From Desulfobulbaceae bacterium (GTDB lineage: Bacteria; Desulfobacterota; Desulfobulbia; Desulfobulbales; Desulfocapsaceae): a stretch of DNA of 40,592 bases. Both the position numbers and the translations under genes were made by a program. This document shows positions 1 to 10,035 of the stretch, piece by piece. The stretch spans positions 1 to 40,592 of the forward strand of contig JAFLKM010000034.1 of NCBI GenBank assembly GCA_019163335.1, read 5' to 3'. The notes under the pieces are model-generated. The model searched no databases, had not been told where the DNA came from, and saw nothing but the letters and a program-made list of their open reading frames with translations. The stretch's first letter is position 1. Each line of letters opens with the position of its first letter.

Positions 1-226
1 ACATCATCGGCGGAAATCTTAAATTTGGCTTACCCACTTGAAACAGCGAGGAACCTTAAATATTGATTCAACAAACGAAAAAGAATAGGCTCATCCATGG
101 ATAATTTTTTGTAGTGTCGATTAAAAATTGAAGAGCAACTTTTCAAGACTGAACTCAAACGTAAACTGGCAATTTTTTGAAGCCGGCGGCTGTCGATTGT
201 CCTGCCGGCGCTAACAGGAGGTTATT

Positions 227-385
227 ATGGAAAGCACCAACGACGACGAAAAAGACATCAGCCCTGAAGAACTGGAAAAAATGGACGCCGATTTGTTGGC
301 CATTGATTTTCTCATCAGATCCCGTGGTGTGCGAATGCCTGGTAATTCCAATGTCACTGTTCGGGAGATTGAGGAAAAGAAGTAG
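227..385 (+). CDS. Small acidic hypothetical protein (52 aa)
   Basis: This ORF encodes 52 residues, beginning MESTNDDEKD and ending REIEEKK before a TAG stop. I do not recognise a family. The case for a real gene is contextual. A perfect AGGAGG Shine-Dalgarno (217-222) lies 4 bases before the ATG, and a strong hairpin terminator follows within 40 bases. The product is rich in Asp, Glu and Lys, has no signal peptide or membrane segment, and is probably a small cytosolic protein. It runs toward the 3' end of dctM and stands alone. A longer frame through the same DNA (177-407) has no comparable ribosome binding site and looks like a shadow. Function unknown. Confidence 0.6.
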   Translation: MESTNDDEKDISPEELEKMDADLLAIDFLIRSRGVRMPGNSNVTVREIEEKK

Positions 386-420
386 ATGGGAAGAGGCGGG
401 CTGTTAAGTCTCAATGCCTA

Positions 421-472
421 AAAAAAGCTAAAGGCCGAAGGATATTCTCCTTCGGCCTTTAGCTTTTTTTTT
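421..472. terminator. Bidirectional rho-independent terminator
   Basis: A 16-bp perfect stem (427-442 with 448-463, loop TATTC) is flanked by an A-run on the left and a T-run on the right. It can therefore terminate both the plus-strand small ORF and the minus-strand dctPQM operon, which ends at 491. Confidence 0.9.
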
Positions 473-490
473 AGCCTTTTTGCTACAAGT

Positions 491-1774
491 TTACATCATC
501 CCGAGCATATGGGGCAGCCACAGCGACATGGTTGGCCAGTAAGTAACGGCAACCAGGAAGACGACCATGGTCAAAAGCCAGGGCCAGACGGCCACGGTCA
601 GCTCGGTGATCCCCATCTTGGTGATGCCCGAGGCGACGTAGAGGTTCAGTCCCACCGGTGGATGGCACATACCGACCTCCATGTTGACGGTCATGAGAAT
701 ACCGAAGTGAATGGGATTGATCCCCAAGGTCATGGCCACCGGAAAGAGGATGGGGGCAAAGATCAGGACAATGGAGGAGGGCTCCATGAAATTACCGGCC
801 ATCAAAAGCAGAATGTTGACTGCCAGCAGGAAGGTAATCTTGCCCAAGCCCATGTCCAGCAGCCAGCCTGCCAGTTCCTGGGGAATATTCTCGTTGGCCA
901 GGATAAAGGAGAACATGACCGCATTGGTGATGATATAGAGTAGCATTGCCGCCATGTTGGCCGAATTGAGCAGCACCTTGGGGACATCTTTAAAACTTAG
1001 ATCCCGATAGACGAAGACCGCGACAAAGGCGGCATAGACGGCGCTCATCGCCGCTGCCTCAGTGGGGGTGAAAATTCCTGAGTAGATTCCGCCCATAACC
1101 ACAACGATCAGCATCAGGCCCCAGGCAGAGGCACGGAAGGCCTTCCAGCGCTCTGACCAGGACGCCTTGGGTTGACGCGGGTAGTTGAATTTGCGGGCCC
1201 GGTACCAGGTCATGCCGCCCAGCATGGTGGCCAGGATCAGTCCCGGGATGACGCCTGCCATAAACAGGGAGCCCACTGAGGTGTTGGTGGCCACCGAATA
1301 CATGACCATAACAATGGAAGGCGGGATAAGAATGCCCAGGGCCCCGGAGGTGGTGACGACGCCTGCCCCGAATTTCATGGGAAAGCCGGCCTTGACCATG
1401 CCCGGCAGGAGGATGGAGCCGATGGCGACGACCGTGGCCGGAGAAGAACCGGAGACCGCGGCAAACAGGGCGCAGGCCATAACCCCGGCCAGGGCCAGAC
1501 CGCCATGCCAGTGGCCGACCATGGAGGTGGCAAAGTTGATCATCCGGCGGGCCACGCCGCCATGGGTGAGAAAATTTCCGGCCAGGATAAAGAACGGAAT
1601 GGCCATGATTTCAAATTTTTCAATGCCGGTGAACAGTTTCAGGGCCACCGACTCCAGGGGAACCTGGGTCATGGTGAAGAGGAAACTCAAAACCGTCAGA
1701 CCAAGGGAGATCGAGATCGGCATGCCGGTGAGCATCAGGGCCAGCAGAATGCTGAAGATAATAAGTGCGCTCAT
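491..1774 (-). CDS. dctM: TRAP transporter large permease subunit DctM
   Basis: This is the large membrane subunit of a tripartite ATP-independent periplasmic (TRAP) transporter, the cation-coupled translocation channel in the inner membrane. The 427-residue length is normal for DctM. The sequence is a series of hydrophobic helices with family landmarks, such as FILAGNFLTHGG near residue 60, GSSPATVVAIGSILLPGM near 110 and the GILIPPS segment near 150. The ATG overlaps the dctQ stop by 4 bases (ATGA), so the two permease subunits are translationally coupled. It is the last gene of dctP-dctQ-dctM and ends at the shared terminator. The substrate is probably a C4-dicarboxylate, judging from family tendency and the nearby succinate dehydrogenase/fumarate reductase. 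Sequence alone does not fix the ligand. Confidence 0.95.
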   Translation of the reverse strand: MSALIIFSILLALMLTGMPISISLGLTVLSFLFTMTQVPLESVALKLFTGIEKFEIMAIPFFILAGNFLTHGGVARRMINFATSMVGHWHGGLALAGVMACALFAAVSGSSPATVVAIGSILLPGMVKAGFPMKFGAGVVTTSGALGILIPPSIVMVMYSVATNTSVGSLFMAGVIPGLILATMLGGMTWYRARKFNYPRQPKASWSERWKAFRASAWGLMLIVVVMGGIYSGIFTPTEAAAMSAVYAAFVAVFVYRDLSFKDVPKVLLNSANMAAMLLYIITNAVMFSFILANENIPQELAGWLLDMGLGKITFLLAVNILLLMAGNFMEPSSIVLIFAPILFPVAMTLGINPIHFGILMTVNMEVGMCHPPVGLNLYVASGITKMGITELTVAVWPWLLTMVVFLVAVTYWPTMSLWLPHMLGMM

Positions 1775-2382
1775 TTGAGATTCTCCTTCTCTTCTTCAAT
1801 GCCATCCACATGGCCATGGTCGTGATGGGGCAGGTCTCCGGTGCGGATGAACTGGGTCATAACCTGGAGAAAACGGAAGCACATGAGTGAGGAACCCAAA
1901 GGCACCGCACAATAGACAATCCATGTCGGCCACTCCAGATCAGGTGTGGTCGGGCCTTGCGGTATGCCTGTTGTATCCAGGCCAAGGAGGGTGTAAACGG
2001 CGTAATGCATGCCGTTGTCCCAGACAAAGTTGCCGCCCAGGGTACCGACGATGGCGGTAAATGTGGCCCCGGCGAAGAGGCCGAAGATGATAAATTTATT
2101 GCGCAAAGGGGTTTGCATCTGGTTAATCAGCACGTCGACACCAACATGGATGCCGGTACGTACCCCGTAAGCCGCCCCGAATTTGGCCATCCATACAAAC
2201 ATGATGATGCACAGCTCCTGGGTCCAGCCGAAATTCACCCCAAGCAGCCAGTCTTGAACGCCCGGAATGGGAAGGCCAGCCGCATACCGATGCATTACCG
2301 CCACAAAGATGATCGTGGTCGCTCCACCCATGAGGAAGGTGATGAACCACTCCTCCAGATGATTAAGAACTTTCATACCCAT
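1771..2382 (-). CDS. dctQ: TRAP transporter small permease subunit DctQ
   Basis: This is the small membrane subunit of the TRAP transporter, a 203-residue four-helix protein. An N-terminal helix covers roughly residues 10-33, a second contains WTQELCIIMFVWMAKFGAA, and a third lies around 105-125. About 30 polar residues (LLGLDTTGIPQGPTTPDLEW) separate the third helix from the fourth, so this loop is longer than in minimal DctQ proteins. The C-terminus is charged and His-rich (DLPHHDHGHVDG). It lies 76 bp downstream of dctP behind a hairpin and overlaps dctM by 4 bp. Confidence 0.92.
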   Translation of the reverse strand: MGMKVLNHLEEWFITFLMGGATTIIFVAVMHRYAAGLPIPGVQDWLLGVNFGWTQELCIIMFVWMAKFGAAYGVRTGIHVGVDVLINQMQTPLRNKFIIFGLFAGATFTAIVGTLGGNFVWDNGMHYAVYTLLGLDTTGIPQGPTTPDLEWPTWIVYCAVPLGSSLMCFRFLQVMTQFIRTGDLPHHDHGHVDGIEEEKENLK

Positions 2383-2405
2383 TGAATCCTCCCGAGAAAA
2401 ACAGA

Positions 2406-2431
2406 GGACGGTCAGATTTCACTGACCGTCC
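2406..2431 (-). terminator. Intercistronic hairpin between dctP and dctQ
   Basis: A perfect 10-bp stem (2406-2415 with 2422-2431, 6-nt loop) sits between dctP and dctQ. On the transcribed strand it is followed by a short U-rich stretch, TCTGTTTTTC. Such hairpins often attenuate transcription or protect the upstream mRNA, giving more binding protein than permease. That role is inferred from position. Confidence 0.6.
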
Positions 2432-2458
2432 CCTTCTTCTTACCTATAAAATTTAACC

Positions 2459-3463
2459 TTATTTCTTGAAATTAAGGGCTTTGTACACGGCATCAATGGT
2501 CTCTTTGCCGATACGGTCAGTCATTTTTTCGTGGACCGGAATAAGGGCAGCGCGGAAGGCTTCACGTTCTTCCGGGGTGAGAACGGTGACTTCGGTCTTG
2601 CCGGTGGCCTTCACAGCGTCAAGGTCTTTGATGCTTTTCTCATTGGCCATATGGTTGGCATAGATGGTGGCTTCTTTCATAGCGGTTTCCAATTGAGTGC
2701 GAATATCCGCCGGCAGGCCATCCCAGAATTTTTTGTTGACGATAACCGCATAGCCAAGATAGCCATGGTTGGTGATGGTCATGTATTTCTGCACTTCCTG
2801 CATTTTCTGGGTATAGAAGTTGGAGATTGGGTTCTCGGTGCCATCGACAACGCCGGTTTGCAGAGCCTGATAAACCTCGGAGAAAGCCAGGGTCTGGGGG
2901 ATGGCCTTCAAAGCCTGCATCTGGGCTTCAAGGACCTTGGAGGACTGGATGCGGAGTTTTTTGCCCTTCAGATCAGCAGGGGTTTTGATGGGAGTGTTGG
3001 CAGAGAAAGACTTAAAGCCATTATCCCAGTAGGCCAGTCCTTTGATCCCTTTTGGCTCAAGTTTGGCAAGCAGTTGCTGGCCAACGGGGCCTTGGGTTAT
3101 CTTGTGCAGATCTTCATCGTTGTTGAAGATGTAGGGCAGATCAAAGACCTCGAAATCTTTGACTCCCAAGGGGCCGAATTTGGCCAGTGACGGCGCCAGC
3201 ATCTGGACTGCGCCAAGCTGCAGGGCCTCCATTTCTTCCTTGTCTTTATAGAGCTGGCTGTTGGGATACAACTCAATCTTCACCTTGCCCTGGGTCAGTT
3301 CTTCGGCCCGTTTTTTGAAAAATTCGGCAGCTTGTCCTTTGGGGGTATCAACGGCAACAACATGGCTGAACTTGAGGGAAATTGGTTCAGCAAACACTGG
3401 AGTGGCCAGCATGGCCGCTGAAATTGTGAGTGCCATTAAGGCCTTTGTGACGGTTTGAAACAT
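2459..3463 (-). CDS. dctP: TRAP transporter periplasmic substrate-binding protein DctP
   Basis: This is the periplasmic binding protein that delivers substrate to DctQM. The length of 334 residues is typical. A Sec signal peptide is clear (basic start, hydrophobic core, cleavage near TPVFA-EP at about residue 26). DctP-family landmarks follow: LKFSHVVAVDTPKGQAAEFF near residue 30, the RIQSSKVLEAQMQAL region with the conserved Arg that contacts the substrate carboxylate in this family, and GVVDGTENPISNF near 210. AGGAG lies 4 bases before the ATG. It is the first gene of the operon and has a 365-bp leader region containing two dyads. Confidence 0.95.
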   Translation of the reverse strand: MFQTVTKALMALTISAAMLATPVFAEPISLKFSHVVAVDTPKGQAAEFFKKRAEELTQGKVKIELYPNSQLYKDKEEMEALQLGAVQMLAPSLAKFGPLGVKDFEVFDLPYIFNNDEDLHKITQGPVGQQLLAKLEPKGIKGLAYWDNGFKSFSANTPIKTPADLKGKKLRIQSSKVLEAQMQALKAIPQTLAFSEVYQALQTGVVDGTENPISNFYTQKMQEVQKYMTITNHGYLGYAVIVNKKFWDGLPADIRTQLETAMKEATIYANHMANEKSIKDLDAVKATGKTEVTVLTPEEREAFRAALIPVHEKMTDRIGKETIDAVYKALNFKK

Positions 3464-3498
3464 AATACTCCTCCGTTTTCTGTGGTTGGACTCCTGGG

Positions 3499-3516
3499 AT
3501 CACTGGTGACAGTGAT
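3499..3516. promoter_or_regulatory. Dyad ATCACTG-n4-CAGTGAT in the dctP leader
   Basis: A perfect 7-bp inverted repeat with a 4-base spacer (gtga), 36 bp upstream of the dctP start codon. It could be a repressor operator or an mRNA hairpin near the ribosome binding site. No regulator can be assigned. Confidence 0.45.
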
Positions 3517-3544
3517 GTTTATTGCCGGGCTCCTGCGAATGCTT

Positions 3545-3566
3545 CCCCTGAGGTAATTTTCAGGGG
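3545..3566. promoter_or_regulatory. Inverted repeat CCCCTGA/TCAGGGG in the dctP leader
   Basis: Perfect 7-bp arms separated by 8 bases, about 80 bp upstream of dctP. It may be an operator or leader hairpin, and it is not followed by a T-run on the minus strand that would make it a terminator. Confidence 0.4.
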
Positions 3567-3828
3567 AATATTGCAAAATTGTCTTTTCGTCCAAGCTCTG
3601 CGCAGCACTCAAAATTTTATCCTCAGAGTGTCACTTCTACATCTGCGGAAAATCTGAGCCGCCGCCTTGAGTCTGGCAGAAAATGCTAATTTTAAGGGAC
3701 CCTACAATTTTGTTGGGTGGACTATAACAAGATAAAGAGCAAAGATGAAAGGATATAATGATGAATGGTCGGTGAAATTCCCTTCATTCCTGTGAGCCTT
3801 TCAGCTCGATTCTGCCTCGGTCAGCTGT

Positions 3829-4320
3829 TTACATATTGGGAATAATCAATACCGGCACCTTGGCCATCCGGGCAACCCGTCTGGTGGTGGAGCCCATGAC
3901 CTTACTCCCCAGGATACTTTTGATCGATTGTCCCATGATGATCATATCCACCTTTAACGCTTCGGCTACGGTCAGAATTTCTTCACTGGGCCTGCCGGCG
4001 ATCACCTTCATCTCTTTGACCGGGATGGTATCCTCATCCTGCCCTTCGAATTCTTCATCATGGAACTTGTTGATGCGCTCCTGCATCTTTGCAATGATGT
4101 CCTTCTCTCCTGCTTTCTGGTGGCCATCAATGTCCATGTTCGGCATATAGGCGGCAATCACTGCCCGAGCGGTTTCACTGAGCGGCTCAACAACATGGAG
4201 CATGATAATCGAAGCATGATGAGCTCTCGCCTGGGCAATGGCATGTCTGAAAACCGGCCGGGTATGATCTCCCAGGTCAGTGGCATAGAGAATGGTGGAA
4301 ATTTTAGGAATGTGAGGCAT
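3829..4320 (-). CDS. Universal stress protein (UspA family)
   Basis: A 163-residue single-domain cytosolic Usp protein. The N-terminus (ISTILYATDLGDHTRPVFRH) is the first strand and helix of the fold. The C-terminus holds the nucleotide-binding region, MGQSIKSILGSKVMGSTTRR followed by VPVLIIP, resembling the G-x2-G-x9-G(S/T) motif. These proteins bind ATP or AMP and help survival under energy or redox stress. Their exact role varies. The start has a strong AAAGGAGA ribosome binding site 7 bases upstream. It sits alone between the sdh/frd operon and dctPQM on the same strand, with long gaps on both sides. I saw nothing definite in the 258 bp upstream (4321-4578). Confidence 0.9.
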   Translation of the reverse strand: MPHIPKISTILYATDLGDHTRPVFRHAIAQARAHHASIIMLHVVEPLSETARAVIAAYMPNMDIDGHQKAGEKDIIAKMQERINKFHDEEFEGQDEDTIPVKEMKVIAGRPSEEILTVAEALKVDMIIMGQSIKSILGSKVMGSTTRRVARMAKVPVLIIPNM

Positions 4321-4578
4321 GGCAAGATCTCCTTTAGAAGTGCTTGGTTGAGGGTGAATTCTTGTCGATTCTGTTCCTGTCGCTGTACTGGCCTACTATT
4401 CGAAAGTTTCTTTGAATGTCGGGAACGGAATTTTTAAGAGTTGTTATCTGGTAAAATCAAAAATGACTGGTTGTCCCAGAACGGTCTCTAAAAAATCCTG
4501 TCCCCTTCGTTCGTGTTCGTAAAAAAAACAATGTTTATTCTTTGACTGGTCAGCATCCGCGGTCGAGAGGGGATGGGA

Positions 4579-5348
4579 TTATTTCTCCCGGGAGAACAGG
4601 GACGCCTTGAAAAACTCGCGGTTGAGCCGGGCAATATTGGTGATCGAAATCTGTTTGGGGCAGGCGGCCTCACATTCTCTCTCGTTGCCGCAGTTTCCAA
4701 AGCCCAGCTCATCCATTTTCCGGACCATGGCCAGTGCCCGTTTCGCCCGTTCCGGCTTACCTTGGGGCAGCAGGGCCAATTGCGAAACCTTGGCGCTGAC
4801 AAAAAGCATGGCAGAGCCGTTGGGGCAGGCGGCTACGCAGGCCCCGCAACCGATGCATTCGGAGGCGTCCAGGGCCTGGTCGGCGGTCTGCTGGGGGACG
4901 AGGATGGTGTTGGCCTCGATGGCACCGCCGGTGTTGACCGACACGTAGCCACCTTCGGCAACGAGGGTGTCCAGGGCGCTCCGGTCAACTATCAGATCTT
5001 TGATCAGGGGAAAGGCCCGGGAACGGAAGGGTTCGATGACGATGGTGTCGCCATCCTTGAAATTCCGCATGTGGAGCTGACAGAGGGTGGTGCCCTGCTG
5101 GTGACCGTGGGCCTGGCCATTAATGACCGTTCCACAGGCACCGCAGATCCCTTCGCGGCAGTCATGGTCAAAGGCCACAGGCTCTTCGCCCTGTCGGGTC
5201 AGTGCTTCATTCACCACATCGAGCATTTCGAGAAAGGACATATCTGTGGAGATGGGTCCGCTTGGGTAATTTTTGAAGGCTCCGGCAGAGGCTCCGTTTT
5301 CCTGACGCCATATTTTCAGGGTCAAATTGATGATCTTGCTTGTGTCGC

Positions 5349-5352
<4 letters not shown>
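4579..5352 (-). CDS. sdhB: Succinate dehydrogenase/fumarate reductase iron-sulfur subunit
   Basis: This 257-residue subunit carries electrons between the flavoprotein and the membrane cytochrome. The [2Fe-2S] ligands are C65, C70, C73 and C91 (motif CREGICGAC, then a longer-than-classical spacer before the last Cys, as in non-classical SdhB proteins). Two ferredoxin-type clusters follow, with ligands at C166/C169/C172/C176 and C221/C227/C231. The start is GTG overlapping the sdhA stop (GTGA) behind a GAGGAG ribosome binding site. It is the last gene of sdhCAB. Sequence does not tell whether succinate oxidation or fumarate reduction dominates in vivo, so frdB is an equally valid name. Confidence 0.93.
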
Positions 5353-7274
<1,922 letters not shown>

Positions 7275-7421
7275 TACTGAAGGTCCTTTTGAGAGGTTGT
7301 TGTTGTGATACTGAATTCATATGGGAATGATGAATGGTACGGGATGGATGGGGATAACGGCAACGCATAGATCCCTTTCCTCTGATACCCTTTAAGGATT
7401 CCCATGGTTTCTCACCGGGGG

Positions 7422-8072
7422 TTAAAGCAGGAAGCCCGGAACCAGGAGGGCGAGCACCGGGATCAGCGCAAAAATAAGTCCCACCATTAGGCCGCTGATG
7501 GCTGCTTTTCGGTCGAGGGTGCTGGTGTACTTGGGATGTTCAATCCCGAAAGATTGAAACAGGCTCCAGAAACCGTGACTGATATGCAGCCCCAGGGCCA
7601 GGACTCCGACAATGTAGAAAACGGCATACCCCGGCTGTTGCAGGGTGTTGCGGACAACATCGGCGATGGGGAGTTCACGGGTAATAAAGTGAAAATTGAG
7701 CAGATGCACGACCACAAAAACCAGGATGATCCCTCCGGTGTATATCATCGTCTTCGAACCAAAGGTTCTGCCGCCCCGACTGTTGACCACAGCGTAGCGC
7801 TGGGGCCGAGCCTTGCGGTTTTCCAGGAGCAGGAGCAGGGCGAGGACAATATGAAAGGAGAAAACCGTGAGCATCGTGAGTTCAAAGATGGGGATCAGAA
7901 ATCCCAGGCTGTGCAGATGGTGGGCATAGGAGAGAAAGACCTCCCTGCCCAGGAAAGAGGTACTGTTGCCGACGACGTGGATCAGGATAAACAGCCCGAG
8001 AAAAGAGCCGCTGGCTGCCATCAGCATTTTTTTGCCGATGGAAGACGAGAATGTTCGAAAAATAAAGCCCAT
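7422..8072 (-). CDS. sdhC: Succinate dehydrogenase/fumarate reductase cytochrome b subunit
   Basis: This is the 216-residue membrane anchor that carries heme b and exchanges electrons with menaquinone. Five hydrophobic helices are visible, with candidate heme-ligand histidines at ILIHVVGN, HHLHSLGF, FHIVLAL, VVHLLNFHF and LGLHISHGFW. This is the pattern of the single-subunit, diheme (b558-like) type. I chose the ATG at 8072 because AGGAGG lies just upstream, although the 12-base spacing is long. An upstream in-frame extension to 8177 would run through the hairpin region and is unlikely. First gene of sdhCAB. Futalosine-pathway genes elsewhere in the window fit menaquinone as partner. Confidence 0.92.
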   Translation of the reverse strand: MGFIFRTFSSSIGKKMLMAASGSFLGLFILIHVVGNSTSFLGREVFLSYAHHLHSLGFLIPIFELTMLTVFSFHIVLALLLLLENRKARPQRYAVVNSRGGRTFGSKTMIYTGGIILVFVVVHLLNFHFITRELPIADVVRNTLQQPGYAVFYIVGVLALGLHISHGFWSLFQSFGIEHPKYTSTLDRKAAISGLMVGLIFALIPVLALLVPGFLL

Positions 8073-8101
8073 GATGTAGTTATTCCTCCTTGCTATAGAT
8101 T

Positions 8102-8115
8102 CGGCAATATTGCCG
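8102..8115. promoter_or_regulatory. 14-bp perfect palindrome upstream of sdhC
   Basis: CGGCAATATTGCCG is fully self-complementary and lies about 30 bp upstream of the sdhC start codon, close to where RNA polymerase would bind or begin. It is a good operator candidate for control of the sdh/frd operon. The binding protein is unknown. Confidence 0.5.
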
Positions 8116-8183
8116 GATAAGTGCCTTACAGGCTGTTTTCTTGCAAAAAAAAAACAAGAAAATAATCGGTAGGGCACTTATCC
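8115..8183 (-). terminator. Nested inverted repeat between the DGC gene and sdhC
   Basis: The outer arms are 11 bp (GGATAAGTGCC at 8115-8125 with GGCACTTATCC at 8173-8183). The inner arms are 8 bp (TTTTCTTG at 8136-8143 with CAAGAAAA at 8155-8162), closed by an A10 run. It lies just past the stop of the upstream diguanylate cyclase, so a terminator or operator role is plausible. The T-run is in the loop and not after the stem, which argues against a classic terminator. Confidence 0.45.
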
Positions 8184-8195
8184 CTTTTGTCGGGG

Positions 8196-9515
8196 TTAGA
8201 TGTGGATGGATGTCTGTATTGAATCCTCGGTTTCCACCCGGTTCCTGCCCTGTTCCTTGGCTCGGTACAGGGCGCTGTCGGCCCGATTGGTCAGGCTTAA
8301 TTCCGTGTCATCCGCCCTGAAGATCGCAACCCCAAAACTGGCGGTGACCTTGCGGGGAACGGAGAACGTCGTCTGCTCCACTTTGAGACGCAAGATGTCG
8401 GCTAATTGCCTTCCCTGTTCGAGTCCGCAGCCCGGGGCGATAATAATAAACTCTTCCCCGCCCCAGCGGGCAAGAATATCGGTGGATCGGATATTGCTGT
8501 TAATAATCCTTGCCATCTCAATCAAGACCTTGTCGCCGGCTTGATGACCATAGGTATCGTTTACGTCCTTAAATCGGTCGATGTCAAACATCAGAATGGA
8601 CATCGCTGATCCATAGCGAGTGGCCCGGGCTATTTCCACCTTCAGCAGTTTAGAGAACTTCATCCGGTTGCAGATCCCTGTCAGGCCGTCGGTTGAGGCC
8701 TGCATCTCGAGCAGGGCATTAATTTTATGCAGGGATTCCTGATATTTCTTCTGCTCGCTGATATCATGGAAGGCAAGCACCGAACCTTCCAGTTTGTCCC
8801 CGGTGACGACTGGCCGACAGGCCAGAGAGACAGGCATTAACCGACCGGATTTGCAGGTGAAGATGCAGCTGTCATCATTATACGTCAAGCCCTCTGCAAT
8901 GGCGCTGAGGAGCTGTGTCTCCTCCGGCGCGAAAAGGGTGCCATCGGCGTACTGCTTATGGATGGCATGGAGGATGACTTCTCCTGCCATCTCCTCAGCG
9001 CCGTACCCCAAAAGCCGTTCGGCTTCAGGATTGGCAAAGAGCAGTGCTCCTTGTGTGTCCACCAGATAAATCCCTTCTCCCATCACATCGGTGATGGTTT
9101 TCAGTCGCTGCTCCAGGGATTTTTTGTCCCGGAGTGATGCAATCATGCGATTGAACGACTCGGAGAACTCCCCCAAAAAAGTCACCTGTTGACTCAGGTC
9201 GCCGTCAGCTACCTGGTTGGTCTGCCAGGTAAGATGACGAAGGCTGGACTGCAAGGCCTTGAGAGGCATGGCAAAGATATTGGAGCGGGACACCTCGGCC
9301 TTCAGCTGGCCTATTGCCAGATCCTCGGCAAATCGGTAGGCCTCATTTATCTGGAGGAAAAGCTGCTCCAGGTGTTCGCAGAAAGAGCGGCAGTCTGGAT
9401 CTTCTATCTCCTCCCAGTTGATGGGGAAGATCAGGCCATTCTTGCCGAGCCCCTGCTCCATTGCCTGCACCAGGTACTGGTTGAGTGTCTCCAGGGGCTG
9501 GGTTAAAGAACTCAT
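8196..9515 (-). CDS. PAS-GGDEF diguanylate cyclase
   Basis: This is a 439-residue soluble protein predicted to make c-di-GMP. Residues 1-130 are helical and end in a HAMP-like stretch (NQVADGDLSQQVTFLGEF). A PAS domain follows (about 135-260, beginning DVMGEGIYLVDTQGALLFAN). The C-terminal GGDEF domain spans about 275-430, with the active-site motif GGEEF at 352-356 and an RxxD inhibitory site (RSTD, 343-346), so feedback inhibition by product is expected. No membrane helix is seen. Its ATG lies 1 base after the stop of the V4R gene, so the two are cotranslated and the V4R protein may be its sensor partner. Confidence 0.93.
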   Translation of the reverse strand: MSSLTQPLETLNQYLVQAMEQGLGKNGLIFPINWEEIEDPDCRSFCEHLEQLFLQINEAYRFAEDLAIGQLKAEVSRSNIFAMPLKALQSSLRHLTWQTNQVADGDLSQQVTFLGEFSESFNRMIASLRDKKSLEQRLKTITDVMGEGIYLVDTQGALLFANPEAERLLGYGAEEMAGEVILHAIHKQYADGTLFAPEETQLLSAIAEGLTYNDDSCIFTCKSGRLMPVSLACRPVVTGDKLEGSVLAFHDISEQKKYQESLHKINALLEMQASTDGLTGICNRMKFSKLLKVEIARATRYGSAMSILMFDIDRFKDVNDTYGHQAGDKVLIEMARIINSNIRSTDILARWGGEEFIIIAPGCGLEQGRQLADILRLKVEQTTFSVPRKVTASFGVAIFRADDTELSLTNRADSALYRAKEQGRNRVETEDSIQTSIHI

Positions 9516-9516
9516 G

Positions 9517-10035
9517 TTATGCCTCGACAGGTTTCACGATAAAGCGGCAGGTTCGATCACCGGTGGCCCAGCAGTCGAGCTCCCTGGCCATGAATTCCTT
9601 CCCCGTGTATTCCCTGAGAATCCCGGCAATAAACCCCTCGTCATAATCGCAGACGGTCTCGCCAAAGATCGGCAGTCCCGAGCAGTCCAGGTCTTCGGAG
9701 ACGGTCAGGACAAACTCAAGGCGCTCCATGTCTGTCTGCTCCACCTGCAGTATGCCGACTTTGAGATCGATGAGTTTCAGCTTCAGGTCGGCGATAAATT
9801 CGTTGAAGGGAAGGGCGGGGTTGAGCATATTGCGGCAAAGTTGGCGCCCCGCCAGGTAGCCCGCCTTGATAAACAGTTCACTGGTCTTCTCACGCCCAAG
9901 CTCCTTGGACAAGACATCCTTGAAGGTGAACTGCATGAGCCGATAGACCGCCACAGAGGTCTCACCCCCCAGATTTGGGCGGCCGGCGGTCAGATCACCA
10001 AGGTCCTGCCAGGAAAAGTCATACGCTTTTTTCAT
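9517..10035 (-). CDS. V4R-domain (4-vinyl reductase-like) sensor protein
   Basis: A 172-residue protein whose C-terminal half is a V4R domain: DLDCSGLPIFGETVCDYDEG, FIAGILREYTG, then ELDCWATGDRTCRFIV with paired cysteines. V4R domains are small-molecule-binding modules found in sensor proteins and in bacteriochlorophyll and hydrocarbon pathways. The ligand here is unknown. I chose the ATG at 10035 (MKKAYDFSW); a TTG 78 bases further upstream is possible but leads into non-family sequence. The gene is immediately followed, with a 1-base gap, by the diguanylate cyclase, suggesting control of c-di-GMP synthesis. Confidence 0.82.
   Translation of the reverse strand: MKKAYDFSWQDLGDLTAGRPNLGGETSVAVYRLMQFTFKDVLSKELGREKTSELFIKAGYLAGRQLCRNMLNPALPFNEFIADLKLKLIDLKVGILQVEQTDMERLEFVLTVSEDLDCSGLPIFGETVCDYDEGFIAGILREYTGKEFMARELDCWATGDRTCRFIVKPVEA

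Larger units (their letters stand above)
3464..3828. other. Intergenic leader between uspA and dctP
   Basis: 365 bp without a gene, upstream of dctP on the minus strand. It contains two inverted repeats (listed separately) and a possible extended -10 promoter on the minus strand (TGTTATAGT, reverse complement of 3721-3729) without a convincing -35. I saw no sigma-54 consensus here, although many dctPQM operons are controlled by a DctB/DctD pair. Confidence 0.5.

Noticed and set aside
1-226. The tail of a gene at the left edge
   Set aside because: Short open stretches end within the first 66 bases, but nothing in them can be tied to a family. The remainder is AT-rich DNA without a clear promoter.
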